Origin: Chara braunii
Lineage: Eukaryota > Streptophyta > Charophyceae > Charales > Characeae
Direction of reading: 5' to 3'
Assembly: GCA_003427395.1 (NCBI GenBank)
Contig: BFEA01000566.1
Coordinates: 378,214-400,018 of the forward strand
DNA length: 21,805 bases
In this document: piece after piece, positions 8,221 through 17,138 of the stretch
Numbering within the stretch: the stretch's first letter is position 1
How the letters are laid out: each line of letters starts with the position of its first letter
Translations under genes and position numbers: made by a program
Notes under the pieces: model-generated
What the model saw: only the letters and a program-made list of their open reading frames with translations
The model's database searches: none
What the model was told of the DNA's origin: nothing

Positions 8221-8336
8221 TAATGTTATCAAGGTGATGGACCGGAGACCGGGACACAGGTGATTCCGATCGGGATCTGGCGGATCTCTTCAAAACGCTG
8301 CTGTTGTAACTTGAGTGGCAAAGCTAATTATGGTAT

Positions 8337-8364
8337 GCGAACACTGATGGCTCAGTGTGTTCGC
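8337..8364. repeat. Short inverted repeat (hairpin)
   Basis: Left arm gcgaacactga (8337-8347) pairs with tcagtgtgttcgc (8352-8364) with a 2-nt bulge and a 4-nt loop. Confidence 0.75.
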
Positions 8365-8544
8365 GAACAGTTATCAAATCTGTTACATGAACACTTCCAG
8401 CTCAGATATGGAAATAGCTAATTGTTTATCACAAATCCCTAGTTTGGTATCTTGATCCAGATCGACTTCAAGTTCCCCGACCCGTTCGCAATTCACAATC
8501 AACAATGCAGCAAGAGACACAGCCAGCGACAGAGAGTCTTGGAA

Positions 8545-8775
8545 AGGAGAGGCAAGCACACAGACACACGGACGGATAGACAGACAGAGAGACAGAGAAA
8601 GAGGCAAGCAGACAGACATACAGACGGGTAGGAAGACAGAGAGACAGCGACAGAGAGAGCGGGAGGCAGCCAGGCAGGCAGGCAGACTGACAGACAGGGA
8701 GCCAGCCATACAGCCAGACAGCCCGGCCATCCGCAGACGGATGGACAGAGTGATGGAGAGACGGACTGACGGACC

Positions 8776-8831
<56 letters not shown>

Positions 8832-9015
8832 AACCGACAGATCGACAGATAGACAGACAGACCGGCAGATAGACAGACTGACAGACCGACAAATAGACCG
8901 GCAAACAGACCGACAGACAGACCAACCGACCGATCGACCGACCGGCCGACCGACCAACCGAACGACAGACCGACCGACCGACCGAACGACCGACAGACAG
9001 ACAGACAGTGGTTAA
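8545..9015. repeat. GACA/GACC tetranucleotide-rich tract
   Basis: About 470 bp of imperfect 4-bp periodicity, mainly GACA, with a shift to GACC between about 8880 and 8990. On the minus strand this gives three overlapping Ser/Val/Cys/Leu open frames (SVCLSVCLSV), as expected of a 4-bp repeat, which cycles all frames without stops. These are not genes. Confidence 0.92.
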
Positions 9016-9030
9016 GAAACAGAGCAGAGA

Positions 9031-9035
<5 letters not shown>

Positions 9036-9074
<39 letters not shown>
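9036..9074. repeat. (CA)n microsatellite
   Basis: About 19 CA units adjoining the end of the GACA tract. Confidence 0.96.
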
Positions 9075-9077
<3 letters not shown>

Positions 9078-10135
9078 GGTTTAATAGCAAAAATAGGAGC
9101 AAGGGAGAGAGAATAAACACACAGAGATGAAGGAACAGCAATGATGCCAAAGGACAGAAGTAACAACGTACAAGAAGAGGACAGCGTGCAGTCCTGGACA
9201 TCTGCGAGTCTGAGCTAATCCTTTCACAACCCATTCGCTGCCTGCAAGCACTCAAGACACACAACTGCCGATCATTAATCATCATCTGAATGATCTGGTT
9301 GATTAGAGGAAAGCCAAATTGAAAAATGACCATCATAATCGGTGAGGAATCTGCGGATCAGAATATATAGATATCCACCTGTGCAATAGTATAATTAAAA
9401 ATTTTCATTTTTTGAGCGAAATAAAAAACTATTAATAAATTTACTACAGATCATATGTTATGTGCAGGAAACGAGTTACAGAATTAGGAGGTTAAAAACC
9501 CATCAGATTCAAAAAACAAAAAAAAAAACAACGTCAGATTCATCTGAATGTGACCAGTCTGCGAACGCTGAAGTCGCAACAACCACAACCCCTGTCCCAG
9601 GTACAGCTATAATGACAAGGCATTCTTTTTTTTTTTTCGGATATTAAACTCTAATAAACTGATCAGAGCTTCTTATGGGCATATACATGGCATTGCATGG
9701 AATATGACGTGATTCGTCTCATCTAGTTATTCTTGCATGTCGCTTGCAGATGGTGCCCCATGCTATATACCATATATATTGTCACAATGGAAATCAGAGC
9801 GCAAAGGCGGAAAAAGACAGAACAAGAAGAAGAAAAAGAAGTAAGGAAGGAAAGCCCCACCTGTTCGTCACCTCTTACGTACAAGGCCAGCCACGTGGAT
9901 GACAGGTTAGCGCTGGCTGCCCCCATCCCCGTGTGTCACAGCCATAAAATTCCTAAGCGTCGAGTTAAAAAGAAGGGTGGTGCTTGTTTGCAAATGGCAA
10001 AACTGGGGGGCTAACTACATATCCGTAGCGTGCACCACGCTTGTGAATGGAACCACCACACACTCTTTGTATTCCGTTCCAAAGAGAAAAAACAAAAAAA
10101 GAGGAAATGGAGAGGGTGCAGATATCATGTGACTG
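9075..10135. other. Unique, partly AT-rich sequence without a supported gene
   Basis: The interval 9360-9660 is AT-rich with several A and T homopolymers. A Lys/Glu-rich open frame at 9733-10014 has no recognisable domain and arises from an AAG/GAA-rich stretch. Confidence 0.5.
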
Positions 10136-10137
10136 CA

Positions 10138-11010
10138 AGGGTCATGGCAGGGGTTCTTTTTGCAGGGGGTTCTTTTTGCAGGGTTCTTTTGCAGGAGGTT
10201 CTTTTTGCAGGGGGTTCTTTCAGTAAGGGATCATTGCAGGGGGGGGCACAGCAGGGGGAACATTGCAGAGGGGTCATGGCAGGGGTTCTTTTTGCAGGGT
10301 TCTTTCAGTAAGGGATCATTGCAGGGGGGGCATTGCAGGGGGGGGGTCACAGCAGGGGAAACATTGCAGAGGGAGTCATTGCAGAGAGGGTCATTGTAGG
10401 TGATCATGGCAAGGGGGTCATTGCAGGGTGGCCATTTATGAAGGCCATTGCAGGAGGCTCGTTGCAGGGAAGCCACTGTGGGGGACGCATTGCAGACGGT
10501 ATTGCAAGGGCGCTTAGGGTGGGTTAATTGCAGGGGAGGGCTCTCGCTACAGCTGAGGGTTCATAGCAAGGGAAGCCATTGCAGGAGGCTTGCTGCAGGG
10601 AAGCCACTGTGAGGGACACATTGCAGACGGTATTGCAAGGGTGCTTAGGGTGGGATAATTGCAGGGGGTAATTGGAGAGGAGCGTTCGCAGCATGGAAGA
10701 AGAGTCACCACTGCAAGGGGTCACTGGAAGGGGGGGCATTGCCCGGCGAAGGGTTCTTGCAGGGAAGGGTTCATTGCAACTGGTCATTGCAGGACGATTA
10801 TTGCAGAGGAAGGGCGGAGAAGGGGGGGGGGAGAGGGGGGGGGGGGGCATTGAAGGGGATCATTGAGGGGGTGCTCAGGGGTCAATGTACTAGAGGGTCT
10901 CATTACAATGGCCCTCATATTGCAGGGATCGTGAACAAAAATTCGCACCACAAAAATCACTACAGAGTTTGTCAGGGGTTTAGTAGTGGCAACACTGGCA
11001 AGCTCAATAA
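10138..11010. repeat. G-rich minisatellite built on TGCAGGG
   Basis: The word TGCAG or TTGCAGG recurs dozens of times with irregular spacing of about 15-30 bp, joined by G-runs. Sub-blocks are themselves duplicated: catggcaggggttctttttg appears at about 10143 and 10275, and ttctttcagtaagggatcat at about 10215 and 10299. G-runs (for example 10820-10846) make the plus strand prone to G-quadruplex formation. Short open frames on both strands are by-products. Confidence 0.9.
10444..10667 (+). repeat. 93-bp direct repeat pair within the minisatellite
   Basis: Copies at 10444-10536 and 10575-10667 (131-bp offset) differ at 6 of 93 positions, five of them transitions, with no indels. Confidence 0.93.
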
Positions 11011-11101
11011 AGGGGTTTAGTAGTTGCACCCCATCTCCAGCTGCTGGTGCAGTTCCCCACTGACAGGTAGCAGCAGCCTTCCGGTATGTACAGTTTCATT
11101 T

Positions 11102-11104
11102 ACC

Positions 11105-11135
<31 letters not shown>

Positions 11136-11152
11136 AGGAAAAAAAAAAAAAA
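11102..11152. repeat. Poly-C / poly-A homopolymer junction
   Basis: About 23 C directly followed by A-rich sequence with a few G. Such a tract is error-prone in sequencing, so the exact length should not be trusted. Confidence 0.9.
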
Positions 11153-11232
11153 GAGGTGGAGTTGCAGCAGGCGTTCCAGTTCAAAATGCATTGGGCGGGT
11201 CTGTCTTTGCTTGTCTGTGTGCTCCCCGTATG

Positions 11233-11548
11233 ATTTTTTTTTTTCCTTTTTTTTCCAGAATTGGCGACGGTCTTCAGACATATCATCACTAAACTGAACG
11301 GCCCCAGGGGAGGAGGATGCAAGGACGGGATGACCGGCCCTCTTTTTTCCTTTCTTTTTTTATTTCAGAATTGGCGACGGTAGTTCATTTTCCTCTGATC
11401 CTCTGGCTGCATCTGGATTCGAACTCGAAATCGAGCTCGAACTCGAAATCGAACTCGAAATCGAAATCGAAATCGAAATCGAAATGGGAGGCCGCCGCGA
11501 GGGGAGGAGGATGCAAGGACGGATGGAAGAAAGAGGGCCGGTCATCCC
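11233..11548. repeat. Nested direct and inverted duplication
   Basis: Two modules recur. A T-run ending cagaattggcgacggt occurs at 11233-11271 and 11342-11381. The word ggggaggaggatgcaaggac occurs at 11307-11326 and 11501-11520. In addition, the 22 bases at 11327-11348 pair with 11527-11548 as an inverted repeat (20 of 22 matching). Confidence 0.85.
11418..11484. repeat. (TCGAAA)n hexanucleotide array
   Basis: About eleven imperfect 6-bp units alternating tcgaac and tcgaaa, with one tcgagc. It lies inside the arms of the inverted repeat at 11327-11548. The minus strand reads Phe-Asp/Phe-Glu dipeptides. Confidence 0.93.
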
Positions 11549-11703
11549 GACTTGTCACACTCCAAATGGGCGATCCCGACCTGTGGCGACATGGCACACA
11601 AACATATGCTCCGTCGCACACTGCAAAATGGACGATCCCAACCTGCAGCGTCAACGGAGAGAAGCGGGGAAGAGGGTAAGCCGGCGAGCGCGCAACGGAG
11701 AGA

Positions 11704-11707
<4 letters not shown>

Positions 11708-11765
<58 letters not shown>
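11708..11765. repeat. (GA)n microsatellite
   Basis: About 29 uninterrupted GA units. Confidence 0.97.
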
Positions 11766-11768
<3 letters not shown>

Positions 11769-11887
11769 CGTTACTTCAGGAGGACGATCGGAACCCATCA
11801 CGCGAGAGCAGGGGAGAGGGGGAGAGGGGGAAAGGGGGAGAGAGTGATTCCGGCCTTGTATTGGGAGCGAATGAAACAGAAACGGTA

Positions 11888-11950
11888 GTGAAACATGGCC
11901 ATCATGTTGAGTCTGACCATAAAGGCAGTTAGATGCATTCACATAACTAC
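11888..11950 (+). repeat. Dispersed repeat, copy 1 (partner at 14751)
   Basis: Shares words such as ccatcatg, aaggcag and atgcattca in the same order with 14751-14810. Both copies sit just outside unrelated repeats. Family unknown. Confidence 0.65.
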
Positions 11951-12120
11951 AGATATAGAGAAAGACGTAGGAGAAAGAGTGAAAGAGGAGAGAATAAAAT
12001 TGATGGAGATTGAGACCAGGAGATAAAGATAAGATTGGATCATCCACAAACTAGAGAAATTTTCGGTGCAAAAAACAGACCACCTCGAACCACTTGAAGC
12101 TCACATGCACAGAGCACAAC

Positions 12121-12316
12121 GGGATGTAAGACGATGGAGCAAAAAGACAAGGAACGAGGAGGTGGGGGAGGAGGGAAGGACGGAAGACTGGGGGGGGAGA
12201 GAGAGAGAGAGAGAGAGAGAGGGATGGAAGACGATGTAGCAAAAAGACAAGGAAGGAGGTGGTGGGGGAAGGGGGAAGGACGGAGGGATCGTAGAGAGAG
12301 AGAGAGAGAGAGAGAG
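12121..12316. repeat. Two 100-bp units, each ending in a (GA)n array
   Basis: The 64 bases at 12121-12184 recur at 12221-12284 with an exact 100-bp offset and few substitutions. Each is followed within about 15 bp by a GA run (12198-12221 and 12293-12316). Confidence 0.9.
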
Positions 12317-12468
12317 CTCTTTTTTTTGTATTCGTCGATTTAATTTTTTTGGGGTCAGCGTTGATCATCCTCAGACTGCTTCTGCCATTCGCCGCTTCCT
12401 ATCTTTTTTTTTTTTTTTTGCGTCGTCAACGTCATTTTTTTTTGTCGTCGTTAATTTCTATCTATAAA

Positions 12469-12752
12469 GTGTATACCTAGGCTACCAGAGTTGCCCGGCC
12501 AATTGCCCAGCCGGGCCAAAAACATAAAATAATAATAATAATAAAATTAATAAAATTTGGTAAAGAATTTCGATGTGACTCTGAGGCAAAAGTTGTTGAG
12601 TTTATTTTTCGGCATAGCCTTACTTTTTTTCAGAATTTTTTAATTCTCCTTTTTTTTCCTTTTTTTCTTTTTGCTGGGACCTTCTCTGGTCCTTGTACGG
12701 CCAGGCAGCCCAAGGCAACCCGGGCGGCCCGGCTGGTAGCCTAGGTATATAC
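12469..12752. mobile_element. Candidate MITE with 20-bp terminal inverted repeats
   Basis: Left end gtgtatacctaggctaccag (12469-12488) is the reverse complement, with one mismatch, of 12733-12752. Both subterminal regions carry GCCCGG-rich words. The 284-bp interior is AT-rich with a TAA trinucleotide run (12526-12543) and no coding capacity. No clear target-site duplication is visible, so it may be an old insertion or only an inverted repeat. Confidence 0.55.
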
Positions 12753-13480
12753 CCAATTTGCGTTCGTTTATGTTTTTTGGGAAAATTTGTTGAAATACCC
12801 CTAAAAGTTCGGTTATTTCGTTAGATACCTCTAAAACACAGGGGTATGTGGAAATGCCCTCAACTTTTGCATCTGCCCCTGTCCAGGTCATTGCCAAATT
12901 CTCCATATGCCCTGGCCCCTGGCTAAAGGGCCCCCCGCATTTTTTCTGCCATCTGCACGGTCCAACAGCCAGAAATATCGGGGCATATGCATAAGTTGCC
13001 CACGCCCCGGTAGGGGTATATATGCAAAAGATGACAGGTCCAATTGGCAACTGGGGAAATTGCGCGTTTCCGACTGAGAACTGTACATCCGGAGAAGTAT
13101 TGAAATATCTATCTATCGATCCTTGTACGAGAAGCAATCTATGGCCACTGTTTATTTTTTCACTATTCTTTCTTTCTTTCTTTTTTCTTTTTTTTCCTTT
13201 TTTTCCTTTTTTTTCTCTTTTTTTTCCTTTTTTTCTTTTTTTCCTTTTTTTTCCCTTTTTTTTTGCAGCTTCACAGTGCAGATTTGACACTTAGACCTGC
13301 ATGGCTTAACCTTGAGACAAGCAAATGACTGCCAACAGGCAGATTACGATTAAAAAAAATTGAAAAATAGATAACTTTTTAATCGCTTGTAATTTTTGTG
13401 AAAATTCACCGGCCTTGACCGTTATGAGCGGTGCGTTTGAACCAATTAAACTAGGGTCAACCAGGTAATTCTTCGATGTT
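12753..13480. other. Unique sequence with a long polypyrimidine tract
   Basis: T/C-only sequence runs from about 13168 to 13264 and ends TTTGCAG, like a 3' splice site. No flanking exon is recognisable. The minus-strand open frame here encodes mostly Lys/Glu and is an artefact of the tract. Confidence 0.5.
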
Positions 13481-13712
13481 TGAGAGCAATCAGATAACTG
13501 AGATAAGCTTCTGGTTAGCTTTCAGAGGGCCATCAGATAAGCTTAATTAGTTCGGTAGAGATCAATCAGATACGCTAATTAGTGTTTTTTTTTCTGAGAG
13601 CAATCAGACAAGCTAATTAGTTGTAGAGAGCAAGCAAAAAAGGCAACTACGGTAGTTTCTTGAGAGCAATCGCATAAGCTAATTAGTTAAAGAAAGAGAA
13701 ATCAGATAAGAC
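13481..13712 (+). repeat. Degenerate tandem array (gagagcaatcagataagcta)
   Basis: At least six diverged copies of gagagcaatcagataagcta plus attagtt, at about 13482, 13520, 13559, 13596, 13625 and 13661, with spacing of roughly 30-40 bp. A further fragment lies near 13893. Confidence 0.8.
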
Positions 13713-14270
13713 TACTTTTTTGTGTGAACGACTAGCGTAGCTTTTTTTTCCGACTTTCCCCCCCTTTTTTTTTTCCTTTTTTTTTCCCTTTTTTTCCCCC
13801 GTCTTTTGTCCTCCTTTTTGTATTTTCTTCCTTGTTTTTTCTTTTTTTCCCTTTTTTCGGTACCTGTTTTACAGGGAAGAGGAGCGGTTCGTTGCAATCA
13901 GATAATTAATTAACCGAGTTTTTTTTTTTTTTTTTTTAATCAAATAGAAGCAAACACTCGTTAGCAATACAAGCAGGCCACGTAAGAGGCCAGATTCTTC
14001 AAATATATAGCTATTAATTCAAATTTATTTTTAAAAAAATCATAACAAAAATTAAAAATAATATCAAATTTAAAAAAAAGAAAAAGAAAAAAAACATCTA
14101 CCTTGAAAAACGGAGAGAAATGTTGCTGCCCGAACCAAATCCACCTCTCCTCTTCCACCCTGAGAAAAACTTCCCCAAGGCCTCGGCTCTTCCGATACCC
14201 ACCACCCCTCGCTCCACCACCTTTGTTGTCATCATCACCATCGCCGTTATAGGTTTCGGAGACGCAGCCA
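13713..14270. other. Polypyrimidine and AT-rich spacer
   Basis: T/C-rich tracts at 13741-13857 and a T18-type run near 13919 precede AT-rich sequence to 14100, then ordinary unique sequence. No gene supported. Confidence 0.5.
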
Positions 14271-14537
14271 CGGCTTGGGTTCGAACCCACCTGCGATCTT
14301 GGTAGTGAGGTCGCCGCACAGTCCGCACACAGGTCGCTGTGCGGCAAGGACAAATCATTTGTCACCCTGACGGAACACAGACCCGGCCACGGCTTGGGTT
14401 CGAACCCACGTGCGATCTTGGTAGTGAGGTCGCCGCACAGTTCGCTGTGCGGCAAGGGTTCGAACCCACGTGCGATCTTGGTAGTGAGGTCGCCGCACAG
14501 TCCGCACACAGTTCGCTGTGCGGCAAGCACAAATCAA
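14271..14537. repeat. Three-copy repeat, each with a 9-bp-stem hairpin
   Basis: Copies start at 14271, 14390 and 14456 and share gggttcgaaccca, gcgatcttggtagtgaggtc and a hairpin with arms gccgcacag and ctgtgcggc. In the middle copy the loop is TTCG (14432-14453). In the outer copies the loop is 15 nt (14313-14345 and 14492-14524). The ggttcgaaccc word resembles a tRNA B box, but no A box or tRNA fold is present. Confidence 0.88.
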
Positions 14538-14670
14538 CAGAGATTCGAACCCTCGGCGTGCGCACGAGCACCAGGGAAGACTGCAGCAACGGCTAATGCG
14601 TCTGCCGCACTGACCGTCGCACACCGCTTGTTAAAGAACCGATCGGCTTAGTTAAAAAAGAAAGAACCGG

Positions 14671-14744
14671 TCGCCCCTCTCTAAGCATACTCACACTCAG
14701 TATCAACTCGCCCCTCTCTAAGCATACTCACACTCAGTATCAAC
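14671..14744. repeat. Perfect 37-bp tandem duplication
   Basis: Units 14671-14707 and 14708-14744 are identical, implying a recent duplication. Confidence 0.97.
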
Positions 14745-14750
14745 ACGACT

Positions 14751-14810
14751 GTGAACATGCCCATCATGATGAATCTGGCCATGAAGGCAGTAAAATGCAT
14801 TCAGATATAC
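14751..14810 (+). repeat. Dispersed repeat, copy 2 (partner at 11888)
   Basis: See the copy at 11888-11950. It begins seven bases after the 37-bp duplication. Confidence 0.65.
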
Positions 14811-15010
14811 ACTTCTAGTCTATGGTCTAACATACATTGAATATAGTTCTATGTAGTGTGAGTCTGCTCTCACAATAGAACGCTCTGTCATTACAGCTGT
14901 ATTCTGGGCAACTTCCAGTCCAGATACAACGACTATTAAATTAATCACCGGGCGTTCTATTCGGGTGAAGACGGTAGTCTGAACGCGCACTGTGACCAGT
15001 GCACCCTGCT

Positions 15011-15151
15011 AAGGGAGTGCTCACACTGGCGCGTTTCTGCATGCATCTGATTGCAACTACGGCCCGGCGTGGGTGTGCACACCAAGGGAGTGCTCACACT
15101 CAGGAGGCGTTCCTTATTTCATCTGATTGGAACGACGGCCAGGCGTGGGCG
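15011..15151 (+). repeat. 73-bp diverged tandem repeat
   Basis: Both units start aagggagtgctcacact (15011 and 15084), then share catctgattg and a ggc-aggcgtggg end. A third, more degenerate end (ctgaccgcaatcaccgcc) follows at about 15158. A small hairpin (gcactg/cagtgc, 14987-15002) precedes the array. Confidence 0.85.
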
Positions 15152-15461
15152 ATGTATCTGACCGCAATCACCGCCAGAGCTGAGTAGAAAAAAGATCCTT
15201 GTGTGACCATACCCTTTGTAATGATTCACAAAGAGCACTGGATGTTCATCGAAGAAGCTCGGTCCTGACGCTACCGGCTGAACCACGGTTCAAGACTTCC
15301 GTGCTACGTAGATGATACGTAGATGATGAAGACGATGATGACGATGGGCCTCGTTCCACACCACTTGAAACTTAAGTATTTCCTGCCCAACACGGTTGCA
15401 GGGTGCCCTTGAGTATGGCTAACCCCGTTCCGGGGCTCGGTCCCACCTGCGCCTTTCCGTT

Positions 15462-15564
15462 GTAGGAGGCTACCACGAAGAGACTGGCGGGCGTCTAGGG
15501 ACCATCTATTGTGTCAATCCATGGTCCTTAGGCGCCAGCCATTCTCTTCGTGGTAGCCTCCTAC
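15462..15564. repeat. 103-bp near-perfect hairpin (44-bp arms)
   Basis: Arms 15462-15505 and 15521-15564 pair at 40 of 44 positions, the outer 22 perfectly, around a 15-nt loop. A further partly complementary pair (ccggggctcgg near 15431 and cgagcccccgg at 15565) lies outside with a bulge. The size fits a small foldback element or a small-RNA precursor; the sequence alone does not decide. Confidence 0.85.
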
Positions 15565-15586
15565 CGAGCCCCCGGTCGTGACTACG

Positions 15587-15633
15587 GTAGGATTCCGGGC
15601 CCAAGTCCCGTAGGATTCCGGGGGCCAAGTCCC
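15587..15633 (+). repeat. 23/24-bp tandem duplication
   Basis: Two units starting gtaggattccggg and ending ccaagtccc, the second one base longer. Confidence 0.92.
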
Positions 15634-15883
15634 ACTACCTTCTTCCCCCGAACATATCGCATACGCGGTGTATTCGAGTATTCCCAAAAAAACGTTTTTC
15701 AGTGCCTTTTCTTCAAACAGAAGGGCACTTCAAATACAACGCACATGGGCTGTATTCAAATATAAAGCGCGTGCGTTCTAATCGAAATTCAAAACGAGAA
15801 ACTGTTTTATTCGAATAGAACCCTTTTTTTCCCCTCCTTTTTTTCCCCTCGAGGTCAGCGCCTTCTCCGTTTTCGACCTGGCT

Positions 15884-16015
15884 CCTGCAAGGGCAGCGTG
15901 AAGCCAGGAGGGACGTGCGAAGCTCCTAGAAAGTGCCAGCGGGGGCAGTGTGAAGAGTGAAGTGCCAAGCCCCAAGAAAGTGGCAGTGGGGGCAGCGGGA
16001 AGTCAGGAGGGACAC
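15884..16015 (+). repeat. Diverged direct duplication (ggcagcg-aggagggac)
   Basis: The segment at about 15890-15914 (gcagcgtgaagccaggaggg) recurs at about 15992-16015, with a similar agaaagtg-cag block between the copies. No coding motif is seen in the surrounding open frames. Confidence 0.65.
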
Positions 16016-16342
16016 GCCTCACTCCGCCAGGCCTGGCTCCACTACTGGACAGAGAATAGGGCGTTGTATCTTCCGTGTTTGAGCGAAAAGATTCGTTCTC
16101 ATTTTTCACGTTTGGTGAGGACTGGAGTGAGGCCCGAAGTGGGAAAAGAAGGATGAATCCTCAACCAGAACAAGGAAAGATACAACACCACGTCTTTTTC
16201 TCTTTCGGGGCCCTCCCAGACGAGCCAGAATTGAGCCTACTCAGCCTGGACTGGGCGCCCTGGTGTCCAAGAAGTTGCTGCAGTCCACTCAAACATAAAG
16301 CGTATTTAACGCACGGTATGCCTTGTATTCGTTTACAATGCA

Positions 16343-16482
16343 TATGCCTTATGTTCGAAGGAAGAAGGTAGTGTCTGTGGAAGTACAGGAATGAGAACTG
16401 TTTGTGTGTGCGTATGCCTTATGATCAAAGGAAGAAGGTAGTGGCTGTGGAAGTACAGTAATGAGAACTGTTTGTGTGTGCG
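16343..16482 (+). repeat. 70-bp tandem duplication
   Basis: Units 16343-16412 and 16413-16482 differ at about four positions with no indel. Confidence 0.93.
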
Positions 16483-16682
16483 ACATGCCTGTGAGCCGCA
16501 GATAGCAGTGCCTGCAATCAGATGGCCGTGGCTGCAACTCACCCGGCCCAGCTGCAGCCGACGGGCACGGTCCAGGGACAGTTTGGAACATGCAGGCCCA
16601 ACTGGGGTTCAGCCAGGTGGTGGCAAGGCCCGGCTGCGGGCCACAGCTGGTTGCAGAGTTACTTGGGTCAGCTATACAGACC

Positions 16683-16689
<7 letters not shown>

Positions 16690-16753
<64 letters not shown>
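16690..16753. repeat. (GA)n microsatellite
   Basis: About 32 uninterrupted GA units. Confidence 0.97.
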
Positions 16754-16757
<4 letters not shown>

Positions 16758-16808
16758 CGAGTTTAGGGCTGGAGTACGTAGTCCCATTTTTGCCTCCGGA
16801 CGCTACCC

Positions 16809-17138
16809 TTGGTTGATTTACTCCATAATAAATACAGGAAGGAGACCGGACGCCCACTTCTTTGCGTCTTGATTTCGTGTCCAGCATGTCTTGCTGCACT
16901 TCGTGCCTGCCTTCGGTCGGCGTCCGATATCGACGAAATACGCCTTACACGGCGCACCATAAACCAAGCCCTCACCGTGGTGCTGGACAGCATATACGAT
17001 CCGGAATTTCTGGACTGTTCTCACGCGAAGCGTGCAATACTCCAGGTAGACCGAACATTCAAGAGTGCGACTTGGGTTATAGAAGGTGACATTACCAATT
17101 TACCACAGCCTGGCGGCTGCCTCACAAGGTTATTCTAG
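16809..17138 (+). pseudogene. Fragment of a group II intron / organellar reverse transcriptase
   Basis: A 109-codon open frame. Residues 49-71 (RTINQALTVVLDSIYDPEF, LDCSH) match the RT1-RT2 area of group II intron-encoded proteins, where a Leu-rich helix precedes I-Y-E/D-P-x-F and a Ser-His/Tyr-Gly-Phe-Arg motif. Here Ser-His is followed directly by AKRAILQVDRTFKSATW, so the G-F-R-P-G-R stretch has been deleted. Residues 89-97 (WVIEGDITN) match RT motif A, with the first catalytic Asp at 17088-17090. After this the match stops, so most of the RT and the maturase domain are missing. Residues 1-40 show no similarity I recognise. The likely source is a mitochondrial or plastid intron ORF transferred to the nucleus; a bacterial-type or RT-derived nuclear gene is possible. 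Confidence 0.5.

Noticed and set aside
8383-9336. Minus-strand open frames of 317, 232 and 152 codons rich in Ser/Val/Cys/Leu
   Set aside because: All three frames of the same GACA tetranucleotide tract are open at once, as expected of a 4-bp repeat; they encode only cyclic low-complexity peptide.
10524-10850. Minus-strand proline/asparagine/cysteine-rich open frame in the minisatellite
   Set aside because: It is a translation of the TGCAG repeat word; neighbouring frames are equally open.
11385-12047. Minus-strand 220-codon open frame
   Set aside because: Its body is (LS)n from the GA array and (FD)n from the TCGAAA array; the rest has no domain.
12640-13290. Minus-strand 216-codon open frame
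   Set aside because: The first third is Lys-rich translation of the polypyrimidine tract and the middle shows no recognisable motif; it also overlaps one end of the terminal-inverted-repeat element.
14271-14537. tRNA gene suggested by ggttcgaaccc
   Set aside because: No acceptor stem, D arm or anticodon arm can be folded around it, and the word is a self-complementary palindrome repeated three times.
15462-15564. Intrinsic bacterial-type terminator
   Set aside because: The stem is too long, no T-tract follows, and the window is eukaryotic in character.
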